Assembly (NCBI RefSeq): GCF_000974685.2
Contig: NZ_AP018738.1
Span: 2,108,001-2,172,000 of the forward strand
DNA from: Ferriphaselus amnicola
Lineage (GTDB): Bacteria; Pseudomonadota; Gammaproteobacteria; Burkholderiales; Gallionellaceae
Reading direction: 5' to 3'
DNA length: 64,000 bases
Shown: positions 1 through 11,102 of the stretch, piece by piece
Layout of the letters: every line of letters begins with the position of its first letter
Position numbering within the stretch: position 1 is the stretch's first letter
Program-made: the position numbers and the translations under genes
The notes under the pieces: generated by a model
Database searches by the model: none
Told to the model about the DNA's origin: nothing
What the model saw: only the letters and a program-made list of their open reading frames with translations

Positions 1-1115
1 CGCCAGAAACGCCCCAAATGCTTCACGCTGTTGGCGCGGATACCGTGGGTTTCGCGCTTAACAAGATAATTGAGGCCGTCGCCGTTGGCCATCACCTCGT
101 CAGTTTCAATCTCGAACCAGTCTGGGCCGAGCTTGCTCACCGTGCCCAAGGGCAGACCGACGAAGCTGGGCGCGTCAAACGCGCCGATGTCAGCTTTGCG
201 ACCATTGGAAAAATATTCGGTCGCGCCACGATGGAAGGTCTTGTCGGGATCGGGAGTAAAGAACAAGCGAGTCTTGCCGCTGGAGGCTGCGTGCAGCTCT
301 GGACGGTCTTCGAGGATCTCGTCCAGCAGACGACGGTAATGGCCGGTGATGTTCTTGACGTAGGACGCGTCCTTGTAGCGGCCTTCGATCTTGAAACTGC
401 GCACGCCCGCGTCTATCAACGCACGCAGATTGTCGCTCTGGTTGTTGTCCTTGACCGACAACAGATGCTTCTCGTAAGCGACCACACGCCCTTGCGCGTC
501 TTGCAAGGTGTAGGGCAGACGGCAGGCCTGCGAACAGTCGCCACGATTTGCGCTGCGTCCGGTGTGGGCGTGGCTGATGTAGCACTGGCCGGAGTAGGCC
601 ACGCACAGCGCGCCGTGGATGAAGTGTTCGATGATGGTATCGGCAGGCACGGCGGCACGCACCTTGGCGATCTCCTGAAGAGTTAGTTCGCGCGCCAGCA
701 CCAGTTGCGAGAAACCGACATCGGCAAGGAACTTCGCCTTCTCCGGCGTGCGGATGTCGCACTGGGTCGAAGCGTGCAAATCGATGGGCGGCAGGTCAAG
801 CTCGAGCAAGCCCATATCCTGCACGATCAGCGCATCCACTCCGGCCTCGTAGCAATCCCACGCCAGCTTGCGCGCCGTCTCCAACTCGTTCTCATGCAGG
901 ATGGTGTTGAGCGTGACGAATATCCGCGCATGGAAGCGGTGCGCGTAGGCCACAAGCTCTGCGATGTCCTCCATCGGATTGCCCGCCTTGTCACGCGCAC
1001 CGAACGACGGCCCGCCGATATACACCGCATCTGCGCCATGCAAGATCGCTTCCCGACCGATGGCAGCGGTCTTAGCGGGGGCGAGCAACTCAAGAAAGGA
1101 AGATGACTCTGGCAT
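1..1115 (-). CDS. rlhA: U32 family peptidase-like RNA hydroxylase (RlhA-type), 3' end outside window
   Basis: The reading frame starts at an ATG at 1115 and runs open off the left edge, so about 371 residues are visible and the C-terminus is missing. Visible family signatures in order are LELLAPAK, HGADAVYIGG, LHASTQCDIRTPEK, FIHGALCVAYSGQC, CSQACRLPY and FKIEGRYKDASYVKN, followed by FTPDPDKTFHRGATEYF. These identify the U32 family. E. coli members RlhA (23S rRNA C2501 hydroxylation) and TrhP (tRNA U34 hydroxylation) are known; the cysteines are thought to bind an Fe-S cluster. I favour RlhA from the tract that follows the cysteine region, but the missing C-terminus would decide. The gene lies 42 bp downstream of a small lipoprotein gene on the same strand. 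Confidence 0.75.
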   Translation of the reverse strand, partial: MPESSSFLELLAPAKTAAIGREAILHGADAVYIGGPSFGARDKAGNPMEDIAELVAYAHRFHARIFVTLNTILHENELETARKLAWDCYEAGVDALIVQDMGLLELDLPPIDLHASTQCDIRTPEKAKFLADVGFSQLVLARELTLQEIAKVRAAVPADTIIEHFIHGALCVAYSGQCYISHAHTGRSANRGDCSQACRLPYTLQDAQGRVVAYEKHLLSVKDNNQSDNLRALIDAGVRSFKIEGRYKDASYVKNITGHYRRLLDEILEDRPELHAASSGKTRLFFTPDPDKTFHRGATEYFSNGRKADIGAFDAPSFVGLPLGTVSKLGPDWFEIETDEVMANGDGLNYLVKRETHGIRANSVKHLGRFW

Positions 1116-1157
1116 GATGCCTACTCCAAGGATGCCACCGACGATGGCGTAGCCGTG

Positions 1158-1408
1158 TTAATTCGCACCTTCTTTTGCCGCCGACGAAGCAACATCGACG
1201 GCCGCACCACCTACCGCCGCGCCGGCCTTGACCGTGGTGGTGGCCACCGACACTCCCGCTCCGGCAACATCAGCGGCGACGCCCACGGCAGTCGCTCCCA
1301 CCGACACAGCCGTTGCAGCAACATGTGCGCCCGCACTAGCCACATCCACGACCACACAGCCACTCAATGAGCTCATGCCCAGCATAGCCAGCATCGCAAC
1401 TATTGATT

Positions 1409-1412
<4 letters not shown>
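1158..1412 (-). CDS. Small Ala/Val/Gly-rich lipoprotein, function unknown
   Basis: An 84-residue protein with a lipoprotein signal peptide: Met-Lys start, a hydrophobic stretch, and lipobox LSGC with the lipidated cysteine at residue 19. The mature part is almost entirely Ala, Val, Gly, Thr and Ser, with a loose alternation of small and beta-branched residues that recalls glycine-zipper proteins. The start is an ATG preceded by GAGAAGGA and overlaps the stop codon of the upstream yihY-like gene by 4 bp (ATGA), so the two are probably co-translated. No enzymatic motif is visible. Role in the envelope is inferred only from the lipobox. Confidence 0.7.
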
Positions 1413-3973
<2,561 letters not shown>

Positions 3974-4108
3974 TTGGCCAGCCACTGATGAGCCGCGAGA
4001 CTGGAACCTCAGTCGCTATCGAAACACTCTAACTTAAGCGCCCCCAGAGATCAGAAAACTCCTAGGTTGCTTGCGTTGCCATCGGTATCAGCGTCGTCAC
4101 GGGTTGAT

Positions 4109-5176
4109 CTACTGGCCTTTCATACCTCTACGATCCGCGATGAGCGAGGCACCCACGCCGATCGCCAAGATCATAACGACCACTCCGAGCAAGTACAGAT
4201 TGAAATGCTCACCCAGCGAGAGTTTGAGCCACTCTGCGAACAGCATCTTGACACCCACGACCATGAGCAGCGTAGCGAGAGCGGCCTTGAGGTAGCGGAA
4301 TTTACGCTCTAAGCCAGCCAGTGCAAAATAGAGCGAGCGAAGGCCGAGCATCGCAAATACGTTACTCGTAAAAACCAAGAATGAGTCGCCAGTAATGGCA
4401 AAGATGGCCGGGATCGAGTCCACCGCAAAGATCAGATCGGTCGTCTCTACCATGACTAGCGCCAAGGCCAGCGGTGTGAGCAGCAGCGTGCCGGGCTTCG
4501 ACTTTTCCACCATATCGTCAGGCGTAATAGGTGCATTGGGTGTTTCACTTTCGGACGCAGCTGATGATCCTGCACGAACCATGAAATGGTCGCCGTGAAA
4601 CCTAGCCGTTATCGGGAAAATGGAACGAATCATTCGGACGATGACATTGCTGTTCAGGTCAGATTGCTCCGACTTGAGAAACAGCATTTTGATTGCTGTC
4701 AGGATCAGGAATACGGCAAAAAAGTACAGTATCCAGTGAAATTCAGCAATCAACTTTGCGCCAAAGAATATCATCATGCCGCGCAATAACAACGCGCCCA
4801 AGATGCCCCAGAACAGTACACGGTGCTGATAAAGCGGCGACACTCCGAAGTATGTGAAGATCATGGCGATGACAAAGATATTGTCCACGCTGAGCGACTT
4901 TTCAACGACGTAGCCCGTCAGATACTTCTCTGTCGCCGTCGCCCCGTCATTGAGTAAGCCATCGACGGGATCCGGCAAGGTGCCAAGGCCGAACCACTGG
5001 CCATCGTAAGCGAAGTAAACGAAAACGGCGAAAGCAGCGCCCATTGCCATCCATATCACGAACCAAGCGACCGCCTCTCTGACCGTGACGACATGCGCCT
5101 TGCGGTGAAAGACACCGAGATCCAGTGCCAGCATGAGCAAGATAAACACGATGAAACCAACCCACATCCAGATCAT
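4109..5176 (-). CDS. TerC/Alx family integral membrane protein
   Basis: A 355-residue protein with about nine hydrophobic segments. Family signatures are ALDLGVFHRKAH near the N-terminus, EKSLSVDNIFV in the middle and TTDLIFAVDSIPAIFAIT in the second half, with conserved intramembrane acidic residues. TerC/Alx proteins are linked to manganese export or metalation of secreted proteins and to tellurite resistance. I use the ATG at 5176 (MIWMWVGF) because a strong GGGAGGGAG ribosome site lies 7 bp upstream; the ATG at 5206 adds ten poorly conserved residues. I looked upstream for the yybP-ykoY manganese riboswitch and did not find its conserved core. Confidence 0.9.
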   Translation of the reverse strand: MIWMWVGFIVFILLMLALDLGVFHRKAHVVTVREAVAWFVIWMAMGAAFAVFVYFAYDGQWFGLGTLPDPVDGLLNDGATATEKYLTGYVVEKSLSVDNIFVIAMIFTYFGVSPLYQHRVLFWGILGALLLRGMMIFFGAKLIAEFHWILYFFAVFLILTAIKMLFLKSEQSDLNSNVIVRMIRSIFPITARFHGDHFMVRAGSSAASESETPNAPITPDDMVEKSKPGTLLLTPLALALVMVETTDLIFAVDSIPAIFAITGDSFLVFTSNVFAMLGLRSLYFALAGLERKFRYLKAALATLLMVVGVKMLFAEWLKLSLGEHFNLYLLGVVVMILAIGVGASLIADRRGMKGQ

Positions 5177-5288
5177 ACGAAAGCTCCCTCCCACTACTGT
5201 GCTCATCGCCTAAAGAAGGCAAGGCGCTCAAGCGACTTTGCCGCGAAACGATGCTATTGAAGGCTCAACAACGCCTCCACACAACTCG

Positions 5289-5768
5289 CTACTCTGATTT
5301 GATCGGCCTCCCAGACGTCAGGAAAGTCGGCGTGCGGTTGAGTTGAATGTCGGTATGCACGGCCTCGACCAGTGGCGAATTGGTCTCTGTGGAGGCTTCC
5401 CACTGAATGATGAAATTGGCCCCTGATCCGCCTGCCGACTCGCTTTTCTCGACGAAGAATTCCAGCGTCGCCATCGGCGGTACGGTGCGCGGCGAAGCGG
5501 CAAACTCCTTCAACAATCGCCCTTCGGTGCTGTAGTAACGCGCCGAAGTCACCCGAACCGGCATCTTCAAGCTGGTATTGCGGATACTCACCAGCGCCGA
5601 CATCAACGCCTTCCTAGGCTGACCGGAGGCATCCAGATCGCCGTACCAGATGTGCGAGTAGATTGGCAGATAAATCGTCTGCCCCTTCGACAGCTCCTCT
5701 GCCTTGAGCGGCAAGGCGCATAACGCGCCCAGAACCATCGCCAATAGCCAACGATTGAAACCTGTCAT
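5289..5768 (-). CDS. DUF3124 family exported protein
   Basis: A 159-residue protein with a signal peptide (residues 1-23, MTGFNRW then a hydrophobic core ending ALPLKA). The mature part contains YLPIYSHIWYGD, LMSALVSIRNTS and PPMATLEFFVEKSE, the pattern of the DUF3124 family, whose function is unknown. The ATG at 5768 is preceded by AAGGAGACGAAA, so I prefer it over upstream in-frame starts that would run into the neighbouring gene. It is periplasmic by prediction. It lies 29 bp after the DUF2062 gene and 112 bp before the TerC-like gene, all on the same strand. Confidence 0.75.
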   Translation of the reverse strand: MTGFNRWLLAMVLGALCALPLKAEELSKGQTIYLPIYSHIWYGDLDASGQPRKALMSALVSIRNTSLKMPVRVTSARYYSTEGRLLKEFAASPRTVPPMATLEFFVEKSESAGGSGANFIIQWEASTETNSPLVEAVHTDIQLNRTPTFLTSGRPIKSE

Positions 5769-5797
5769 TTTCGTCTCCTTAATCCATCGCTCATTCA

Positions 5798-6334
5798 TCA
5801 TTTCCACTTCCGCTTCTGCCAGGCATGGATCACCCGCCAGCGCCAGACCAGACGCACCGCCACATATCCTAGCAAGGCCAAGGTCGCAGCCAGTAATGGC
5901 AAACCCACTAGGAACGGCTGTCCCAGAGTCGCCAGCCAAGCAGGGATGACTGTGTGCCAGTTGTTCCAGTGTAATTCCGGCAAGGCCAGCTGTTCCGCTT
6001 TCAGCCCCAGATATTGTCCCGTCACCAGCGCGCCGTACTCATAGGCCAGCACGTACAGCGGCACGATGGTGAGCGGGTTGGTGTACAACGTGCTGAACAG
6101 CGCTGCCGGCAGATTCACCCGGAACAGGATGGACAGCAGCGCGCTGCCGAACATCTGTACTGGCCCAGGGATCAGCCCACAAAACAAACCCACCGCCACG
6201 CCACCCGCCACCGAACGACGATTGATGTTCCACAGATTCGGCTTATCCAACCAGCCCGCAAGCGGGCGCAGCCAGCGGTTATGCCGGATGGTTTCGTGGC
6301 TGGGCAAAAAATGCCGTTGGCGTTTTCTAAGCAC
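5798..6334 (-). CDS. DUF2062 domain membrane protein
   Basis: A 178-residue protein. The DUF2062 domain covers most of it, with the hallmark SVAGGVAVGLFCGLIPGPVQ, then NLPAALFSTLYTNPLTIVP and two C-terminal hydrophobic segments (about residues 85-105 and 135-165). The family is widespread and uncharacterised; it is predicted to be an inner-membrane protein. Translation apparently begins at a GTG (6334) with only a weak upstream ribosome site, so the start is less certain than the rest. Likely co-transcribed with the DUF3124 gene that follows it. Confidence 0.75.
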   Translation of the reverse strand: MLRKRQRHFLPSHETIRHNRWLRPLAGWLDKPNLWNINRRSVAGGVAVGLFCGLIPGPVQMFGSALLSILFRVNLPAALFSTLYTNPLTIVPLYVLAYEYGALVTGQYLGLKAEQLALPELHWNNWHTVIPAWLATLGQPFLVGLPLLAATLALLGYVAVRLVWRWRVIHAWQKRKWK

Positions 6335-6448
6335 AGAGTAAAGGTAACCCCATCAAAACGTAGCATGCACAAACAATCAGGCAACTGATCGTGTAGAAGC
6401 CCCAGTCTAAGCTGACGCGCGATCAGTTACTTTCGGTGACGGCCCACT

Positions 6449-8050
6449 TCACACCCGCAGCATATCCAGCGCCACCGCCTCGGCCACTTCGATGCCGTCG
6501 ATAGCGGCGGACATGATGCCACCCGCATAGCCCGCACCTTCACCCGCAGGATACAGGCCGCGCGTGTTCAGGCTCTGGTAATCGTCGCCGCGCTTGATGC
6601 GGATCGGCGACGAGGTGCGCGTCTCCACTCCGGTCAGCACCGCATCAGCCATATCGAAACCGCGCAGCTTCTTGCCAAAGGCAGGCAACGCTTCGCGGAT
6701 GGCGGCGATGCAGTAATCCGGCAAGGCGGTAGCAAGGTCGGTCGGGGTCACGCCCGGCTGGTAGGACGGCACGACTGAACCCAGCTTCGTAGAGGCGCGT
6801 CCAGCCAGAAAATCGCCAACGCGCTGCCCCGGCGCGAAATAGTTACCGCCCCCCAACTCAAAGGCACGACTCTCCCACTGGCGCTGGAACTCGATGCCCG
6901 CCAGCGGGCCGCCGGGATAGTCTTCCGGGCTGATGCCCACCACGATGCCGCTGTTGGCGTTACGCTCGTTGCGCGAATACTGGCTCATGCCGTTGGTGAC
7001 CACGCGCCCCGGCTCCGAGGTGGCAGCCACCACTTGCCCGCCCGGACACATGCAGAAGCTGTACACCGAGCGGCCGTTGCTAGCGTGGTGCACCAGTTTG
7101 TAGTCAGCCGCACCCAGTTGCGGATGGCCGGCGAATGGGCCGAAGCGGCACTGGTCGATCAACGTTTGCGGATGCTCGATGCGGAAGCCGATAGAGAACG
7201 GCTTGGCTTCGACATAGACACCGCGCTGATAAACCATGTCGAAAGTGTCGCGCGCACTGTGGCCGATGGCCAGCACGACATGACGCGAAGTGATGGTCTC
7301 GCCATTGGCCAGCGTCACACCTTGCACTTGACCGTTGTCGATGAGGATGTCGGTAACCTGGCTCTGGAAGCGGAACTCGCCGCCCAGCGACTCGATCTCG
7401 GCGCGCATCTTTTCCACCATACTGACCAGCCGGAACGTGCCGATGTGCGGCTTGCTGACGTAGAGGATCTCTTCCGGTGCGCCGGATTTTACGAATTCGT
7501 CCAGCACTTTGCGCCCGTGCTGCTTAGGGTCTTTGATCTGGGTGTGCAGCTTGCCGTCGGAGAACGTCCCCGCGCCACCCTCGCCGAATTGCACATTGGA
7601 TTCAGGGTTCAGCTTGCTCTGCCGCCACAAACCCCACGTGTCCTTAGTACGTTCGCGCACCGCCTTGCCGCGTTCCAGAATGATGGGGCGAAAGCCCATC
7701 TGCGCCAGCAGCAAGCCTGCCAGCAAACCGCACGGCCCGGTGCCGATCACCACGGGACGTTCGCTCAGTCCTTGCGGTGCATGGGCAACGAACTGGTAGC
7801 GCGTCTCCGGCGCGATGGCAATGTGCGGCACGCCCTTCAGGCGTTTGAGCAGTGCCACTTCGTCTTTCACTTCCACGTCCAGAGTGTAGATGAAATGGAT
7901 GTCGGTCTTCTTGCGCGCATCATAGCCGCGCCGCGCCACGGTGAACCCCAGCAACTCGCCCGCTGCGATCTTCAGCCGGGTGCGTATCGCCGCTGGCAAC
8001 GCGGCTTCGTCATGGTCGAGCGGGAGTTTGATTTCGGTGAGGCGCAGCAT
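6449..8050 (-). CDS. FAD-dependent dehydrogenase-like protein (COG2509 type)
   Basis: A 533-residue flavoprotein. After an N-terminal ~95-residue domain (RRGYDARKKTDIHFIYTLDV), the Rossmann FAD-binding motif GTGPCGLLAGLLLAQMG appears at about residue 103, then GGAGTFSDGKLHTQIKDP, VVLAIGHSARDTF and, near the end, GLYPAGEGAGYAGGIMSAAI, the second FAD-contact region. This order is that of the large uncharacterised NAD(P)/FAD-dependent oxidoreductase family COG2509. The substrate is unknown. The ATG at 8050 is the first of the conserved frame. A 116-bp gap containing a terminator separates it from the pentapeptide gene upstream, so it is probably expressed on its own. Confidence 0.85.
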   Translation of the reverse strand: MLRLTEIKLPLDHDEAALPAAIRTRLKIAAGELLGFTVARRGYDARKKTDIHFIYTLDVEVKDEVALLKRLKGVPHIAIAPETRYQFVAHAPQGLSERPVVIGTGPCGLLAGLLLAQMGFRPIILERGKAVRERTKDTWGLWRQSKLNPESNVQFGEGGAGTFSDGKLHTQIKDPKQHGRKVLDEFVKSGAPEEILYVSKPHIGTFRLVSMVEKMRAEIESLGGEFRFQSQVTDILIDNGQVQGVTLANGETITSRHVVLAIGHSARDTFDMVYQRGVYVEAKPFSIGFRIEHPQTLIDQCRFGPFAGHPQLGAADYKLVHHASNGRSVYSFCMCPGGQVVAATSEPGRVVTNGMSQYSRNERNANSGIVVGISPEDYPGGPLAGIEFQRQWESRAFELGGGNYFAPGQRVGDFLAGRASTKLGSVVPSYQPGVTPTDLATALPDYCIAAIREALPAFGKKLRGFDMADAVLTGVETRTSSPIRIKRGDDYQSLNTRGLYPAGEGAGYAGGIMSAAIDGIEVAEAVALDMLRV

Positions 8051-8124
8051 GGCGAAAAGAAATAGATTTGATAGAGCGACATTCTACCGCACCCTACCGC
8101 CGCACCGCGCTCCCGCACAAAATG

Positions 8125-8147
8125 AAAACGGCGGGAAAATCCCGCCG
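8125..8147 (-). terminator. Intrinsic terminator of the pentapeptide-repeat gene
   Basis: On the minus strand a perfect 7-bp stem CGGCGGG / CCCGCCG with loop ATTTT is followed by TTTT. It lies 19 bp past the stop of the pentapeptide gene. Confidence 0.75.
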
Positions 8148-8166
8148 CTTCTTGATGACTGATTAC

Positions 8167-9210
8167 CTAGTTCGCCTTAGCCTTGGACTTTGCCTTAGCC
8201 TTTGCTGGAGCCGCCTCGACTTTCGGCTTTTCTACCGCCTTCACTTCAGGCGGCATACAACTGCTATTGTTGATCGAACCATCCGGCATCGTCGTGTGGC
8301 AGAAAGTCGCTCCGCCAGTCGCTGTACCCGTCAGATTCGCGCCCGTCAGGTCAGCATCCGTCAAGTCGGCGCCCAACAAAGCCGCGCCAGTCAGATTGGC
8401 TCGCTCCAAGCGAGCACCACGCAGCACGCTGCGACTCAGATTCGCATCGGTCAGGTTGGCTTGCGACAGGTTGGCACGATCCAAATTCGCCTTGCCCAAG
8501 TTGGCTTCGGTTAGATTCGCCTTGGAAAGATTAGCGCGAAACAGGTTAGCCGAGGCCAGATTCGCCATGTAGAGCTGAGCGGCGCTCAGTTCCGCCGAGG
8601 CCAGATTGGCCTCAGCCAACGCCGCATTGGCACAGACCGTCTGCGACTTGATCTCGCAACCGTTGATGACGTTGCCCAATGGCTTGACCGTCAGCACAGC
8701 AGGCGGCTCGATCGCTTTCGGCTTTTCCACCGGACAACCAGAGTTGTTGATGATGCCGTCGCTCATGGTGGTGCGGCACAGTGTCGCGCGGAAAAACTTT
8801 GCACCCGCCACACGAGTTCCCGCTAGATTAGCATCGGTCAAGTTCGCATCTGAAAAATCCACTGCCTCGATTCTGGCTCCGCTCAGGTTGGCTCCGCTCA
8901 GATTCGCTCCCGACAGATTCGCATAATCCAAGATAGCGCGGGTCAGGTCAGCCCCTGAAAGATTCGTTCCCACCAATTTGGCCTTGTAGAAATTCACCCC
9001 GGCCAGCTTCGCTTTCGAAAAATTCGCTTGCGAGAAATCACCTTTATTCAGATCGGTACCGGTGTAGTCAGTACCTGCCAAATTCTTGCCCACCATCTCG
9101 GCGCCAAAACACTGGGAACGAACACGTGGCGTACAGTCACCCCAAGCCCACGCACTCGCGCCATTCAGCAATGCGGCTAACGCCAAACCCGATACCAGAA
9201 TTTTCTTCAC
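8167..9210 (-). CDS. Exported pentapeptide-repeat protein with exact internal duplication
   Basis: A 347-residue protein with a signal peptide (residues 1-22, ending ASAWA). Two blocks of A(N/D)LxX pentapeptides follow (about 35-143 and 194-302), each predicted to form a right-handed quadrilateral beta-helix. Each block is bounded by cysteine pairs: C26/C34 before and C145/C159 after the first, C185/C193 before and C304/C318 after the second. All four equivalent cysteines are offset by exactly 159 residues, and the cap motif TTM(S/P)DG(I/S)INNS(G/S)C recurs, so the protein is a duplicated module. The tail is Lys/Ala-rich. Start is GTG at 9210 with GGGAGAAGG upstream. Function is unknown; periplasmic location and disulfide caps are inferred. 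Confidence 0.88.
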   Translation of the reverse strand: MKKILVSGLALAALLNGASAWAWGDCTPRVRSQCFGAEMVGKNLAGTDYTGTDLNKGDFSQANFSKAKLAGVNFYKAKLVGTNLSGADLTRAILDYANLSGANLSGANLSGARIEAVDFSDANLTDANLAGTRVAGAKFFRATLCRTTMSDGIINNSGCPVEKPKAIEPPAVLTVKPLGNVINGCEIKSQTVCANAALAEANLASAELSAAQLYMANLASANLFRANLSKANLTEANLGKANLDRANLSQANLTDANLSRSVLRGARLERANLTGAALLGADLTDADLTGANLTGTATGGATFCHTTMPDGSINNSSCMPPEVKAVEKPKVEAAPAKAKAKSKAKAN

Positions 9211-9228
9211 GACCTTCTCCCGATTGAA

Positions 9229-9257
9229 TAAAAAAGCGGCACGCCGTAACGTGCCGC
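9229..9257 (-). terminator. Intrinsic terminator of leuA
   Basis: On the minus strand the perfect 8-bp stem GCGGCACG / CGTGCCGC, with a 6-nt loop, is followed by an uninterrupted run of seven T. It lies 29 bp past the leuA stop and just before the pentapeptide gene. Confidence 0.85.
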
Positions 9258-9286
9258 CCGTTCAGATAACCATCCGCTGAAAAAGT

Positions 9287-10819
9287 TCAAAGCTGCGGAT
9301 GTGCCGTTTCTGGCTTGCTATGCAACTTGTTGAGTGCATTCAGATAAGCCTGAGCCGAAGCGACGACGATGTCGCAGTCGGAACCCTGACCATTCACCAC
9401 GCGGTCATTTTTGGACAAACGAACGGTGACTTCGCCCTGTGCATCCGTGCCAGTAGTGATCGCATTCACGGAGTACAACAACAACTCGGTGCCGCTGTTC
9501 GCCACTTGCTCGATAGCCTTGAAGGTCGCATCCACGGGGCCGGAACCAGAAGATTCGCCACGCTGCTCCTTACCGTCCACAGTCAAGGTCAATGTCGCCA
9601 AGGGGACTTCGCCGGTTTCCGAATGCACTTTGCTATAGATCAACTTGAAGCGTTCGACTGCATCCGGCGCTTCGCCCGACATCAAAGCATACAAATCCTC
9701 GTCGAAGATCTCGCGCTTCTTGTCAGCCAAGGTCTTGAAGCGGGTGAACGCTGCGTTAAGCGCCTCATCGCTGGCGATCTCGATGCCCAAATCCTGCAAC
9801 TTGGACTTGAAGGCATTGCGGCCAGACAACTTGCCCAAGGTCAAACGGTTGGCGTTCCAGCCCACATCTTCCGCCCGCATGATTTCATAAGTCTCGCGGT
9901 GCTTGAGCACGCCGTCCTGATGGATGCCGGATTCATGCGCAAAGGCATTCGCGCCGACGATGGCCTTGTTCGGCTGCACTGGGTAACCGGTGATCTGCGA
10001 TACCAGTTTGGAGGCTGGGACGATCTGCGTCGCGTCAATGCGCGTGTCGCATTGGAACACGTCTTGGCGAGTGCGCACCGCCATCACGATCTCTTCCAAC
10101 GCCGCATTTCCCGCGCGCTCGCCCAAGCCGTTGATCGTACATTCCACCTGCCGTGCACCGCCCATCACCGCCGCCAAGGAATTGGCCACGGCCATGCCGA
10201 GGTCGTTGTGGCAATGGGTGGACCAGATCACTTTATCCGAATTCGGCACGCGCGCGATCAAGTTGCTGATACGTTGACCGAGCAGAGCCGGGATGCTGTA
10301 ACCCACGGTGTCCGGCACGTTCAACGTGGTTGCGCCCGCCTTGATCACAGCATCGAACACGCGGCAGAGGAAATCCTCGTCCGAACGGATCGCATCCTCG
10401 GCGGAGAACTCCACATCGTCGGTGTACTGGCGCGCCAACTTCACGGCAGCGACAGCGTTCTCGATCACCTGCTCAGGCGTCATGCGCAACTTCTTCTCCA
10501 TATGAATGGACGAAGTGGCGATGAAAGTGTGGATACGGCCACGCGCGGCAGGCTTGATCGCTTCACCGGCGCGGCGGATGTCGCGTTCGATGGCACGTGC
10601 CAAGGAACATACGGTGGATTCGCGCACGGCCTCCGCCACGGCTCGCACCGCTTCAAAGTCGCCGTCGGACGCCGCCGCGAAGCCTGCCTCGATCACGTCC
10701 ACGCGCAAGCGTTCCAGTTGACGACCGATGCGCACCTTTTCGTCGCGGGACATCGAAGCACCGGGGCTTTGCTCGCCGTCGCGCATAGTCGTGTCAAAAA
10801 TTATCAATTGATTGGTCAT
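9287..10819 (-). CDS. leuA: 2-isopropylmalate synthase
   Basis: A 510-residue enzyme that condenses acetyl-CoA with 2-oxoisovalerate, the first committed step of leucine synthesis. The TIM-barrel catalytic domain starts with [16 protein letters not shown] (the metal/acid RDGEQ motif), followed by [13 protein letters not shown] (metal-binding histidines) and [13 protein letters not shown], and then [17 protein letters not shown]. The C-terminal ~120 residues form the LeuA regulatory domain for leucine feedback ([14 protein letters not shown]). The ATG at 10819 has GGAG 8 bp upstream; an earlier in-frame start at 10852 lacks support. It is transcribed alone, away from ilv/leu partners, with a long upstream region that may contain a leader peptide. 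Confidence 0.95.
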   Translation of the reverse strand: MTNQLIIFDTTMRDGEQSPGASMSRDEKVRIGRQLERLRVDVIEAGFAAASDGDFEAVRAVAEAVRESTVCSLARAIERDIRRAGEAIKPAARGRIHTFIATSSIHMEKKLRMTPEQVIENAVAAVKLARQYTDDVEFSAEDAIRSDEDFLCRVFDAVIKAGATTLNVPDTVGYSIPALLGQRISNLIARVPNSDKVIWSTHCHNDLGMAVANSLAAVMGGARQVECTINGLGERAGNAALEEIVMAVRTRQDVFQCDTRIDATQIVPASKLVSQITGYPVQPNKAIVGANAFAHESGIHQDGVLKHRETYEIMRAEDVGWNANRLTLGKLSGRNAFKSKLQDLGIEIASDEALNAAFTRFKTLADKKREIFDEDLYALMSGEAPDAVERFKLIYSKVHSETGEVPLATLTLTVDGKEQRGESSGSGPVDATFKAIEQVANSGTELLLYSVNAITTGTDAQGEVTVRLSKNDRVVNGQGSDCDIVVASAQAYLNALNKLHSKPETAHPQL

Positions 10820-10903
10820 GGTAAAACTCCATTGCAAATTGTTACGAAACACAGCGGCTGATTGAGCGCTGCGCTAGTCATTCTGTCAGTGTGGGGGAAG
10901 TAT

Positions 10904-10984
10904 TTAGCGCGCGACGCGCAGCTTCAGCGCGGCCAGCAGGCTGAAGGTAGAGTGGGACTCGGTGATGTGCTTGGAGAAGTGCAT
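10904..10984 (-). CDS. Possible leu leader peptide upstream of leuA
   Basis: A 26-codon open frame (MHFSKHITES, HSTFSLLAAL, KLRVAR) ends 84 bp before the leuA ATG on the same strand. It contains four CTG leucine codons within seven codons (SLLAALKL). Its ATG lies 7 bp after a candidate -10 (TATATT), so the transcript would begin at or next to the ATG. No ribosome site precedes it, consistent with leaderless translation. Between its stop and leuA I see no hairpin followed by a T-run, so classical attenuation is not demonstrated. It may also be chance. Confidence 0.3.
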   Translation of the reverse strand: MHFSKHITESHSTFSLLAALKLRVAR

Positions 10985-10991
10985 GGGCGCG

Positions 10992-11020
10992 AATATAGCG
11001 GCTTTGGGAAAGCCGCGCAA
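10992..11020 (-). promoter_or_regulatory. Candidate leuA promoter with palindrome in the spacer
   Basis: On the minus strand TTGCGC (11015-11020) and TATATT (10992-10997) are separated by exactly 17 bp. A perfect inverted repeat, GCGGCTTT / AAAGCCGC around a GGG centre (10998-11016), fills the spacer and overlaps the -35. Such placement is typical of an operator. The -35 match is weak (3 of 6). Confidence 0.4.
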
Positions 11021-11102
11021 CTCGAATTCGCTACTTCCAGCCTCAACTCCACGCGATAGACGGTAAAATGCGCGACCTCGAAACATCCAGACATCGCGCC
11101 CT

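Noticed and set aside
5177-5288. Possible yybP-ykoY manganese riboswitch before the TerC-like gene
   Set aside because: TerC/Alx genes often have one, but I could not find the conserved core; the 112-bp leader shows only weak inverted repeats.
7034-8065. 343-codon open frame on the plus strand
   Set aside because: Antisense of the COG2509 flavoprotein, which has clear FAD motifs; the plus-strand translation has no recognisable domain.
9299-10861. 520-codon open frame on the plus strand opposite leuA
   Set aside because: It is the antisense shadow of leuA; composition is His/Arg/Gln-rich and no family pattern is visible, while the minus strand has full LeuA motifs.
10820-10903. Classical transcription attenuator between the putative leu leader peptide and leuA
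   Set aside because: Short palindromes exist (e.g. AGCGC-A-GCGCT), but no hairpin is followed by a T-run and no clear alternative pairing is visible.
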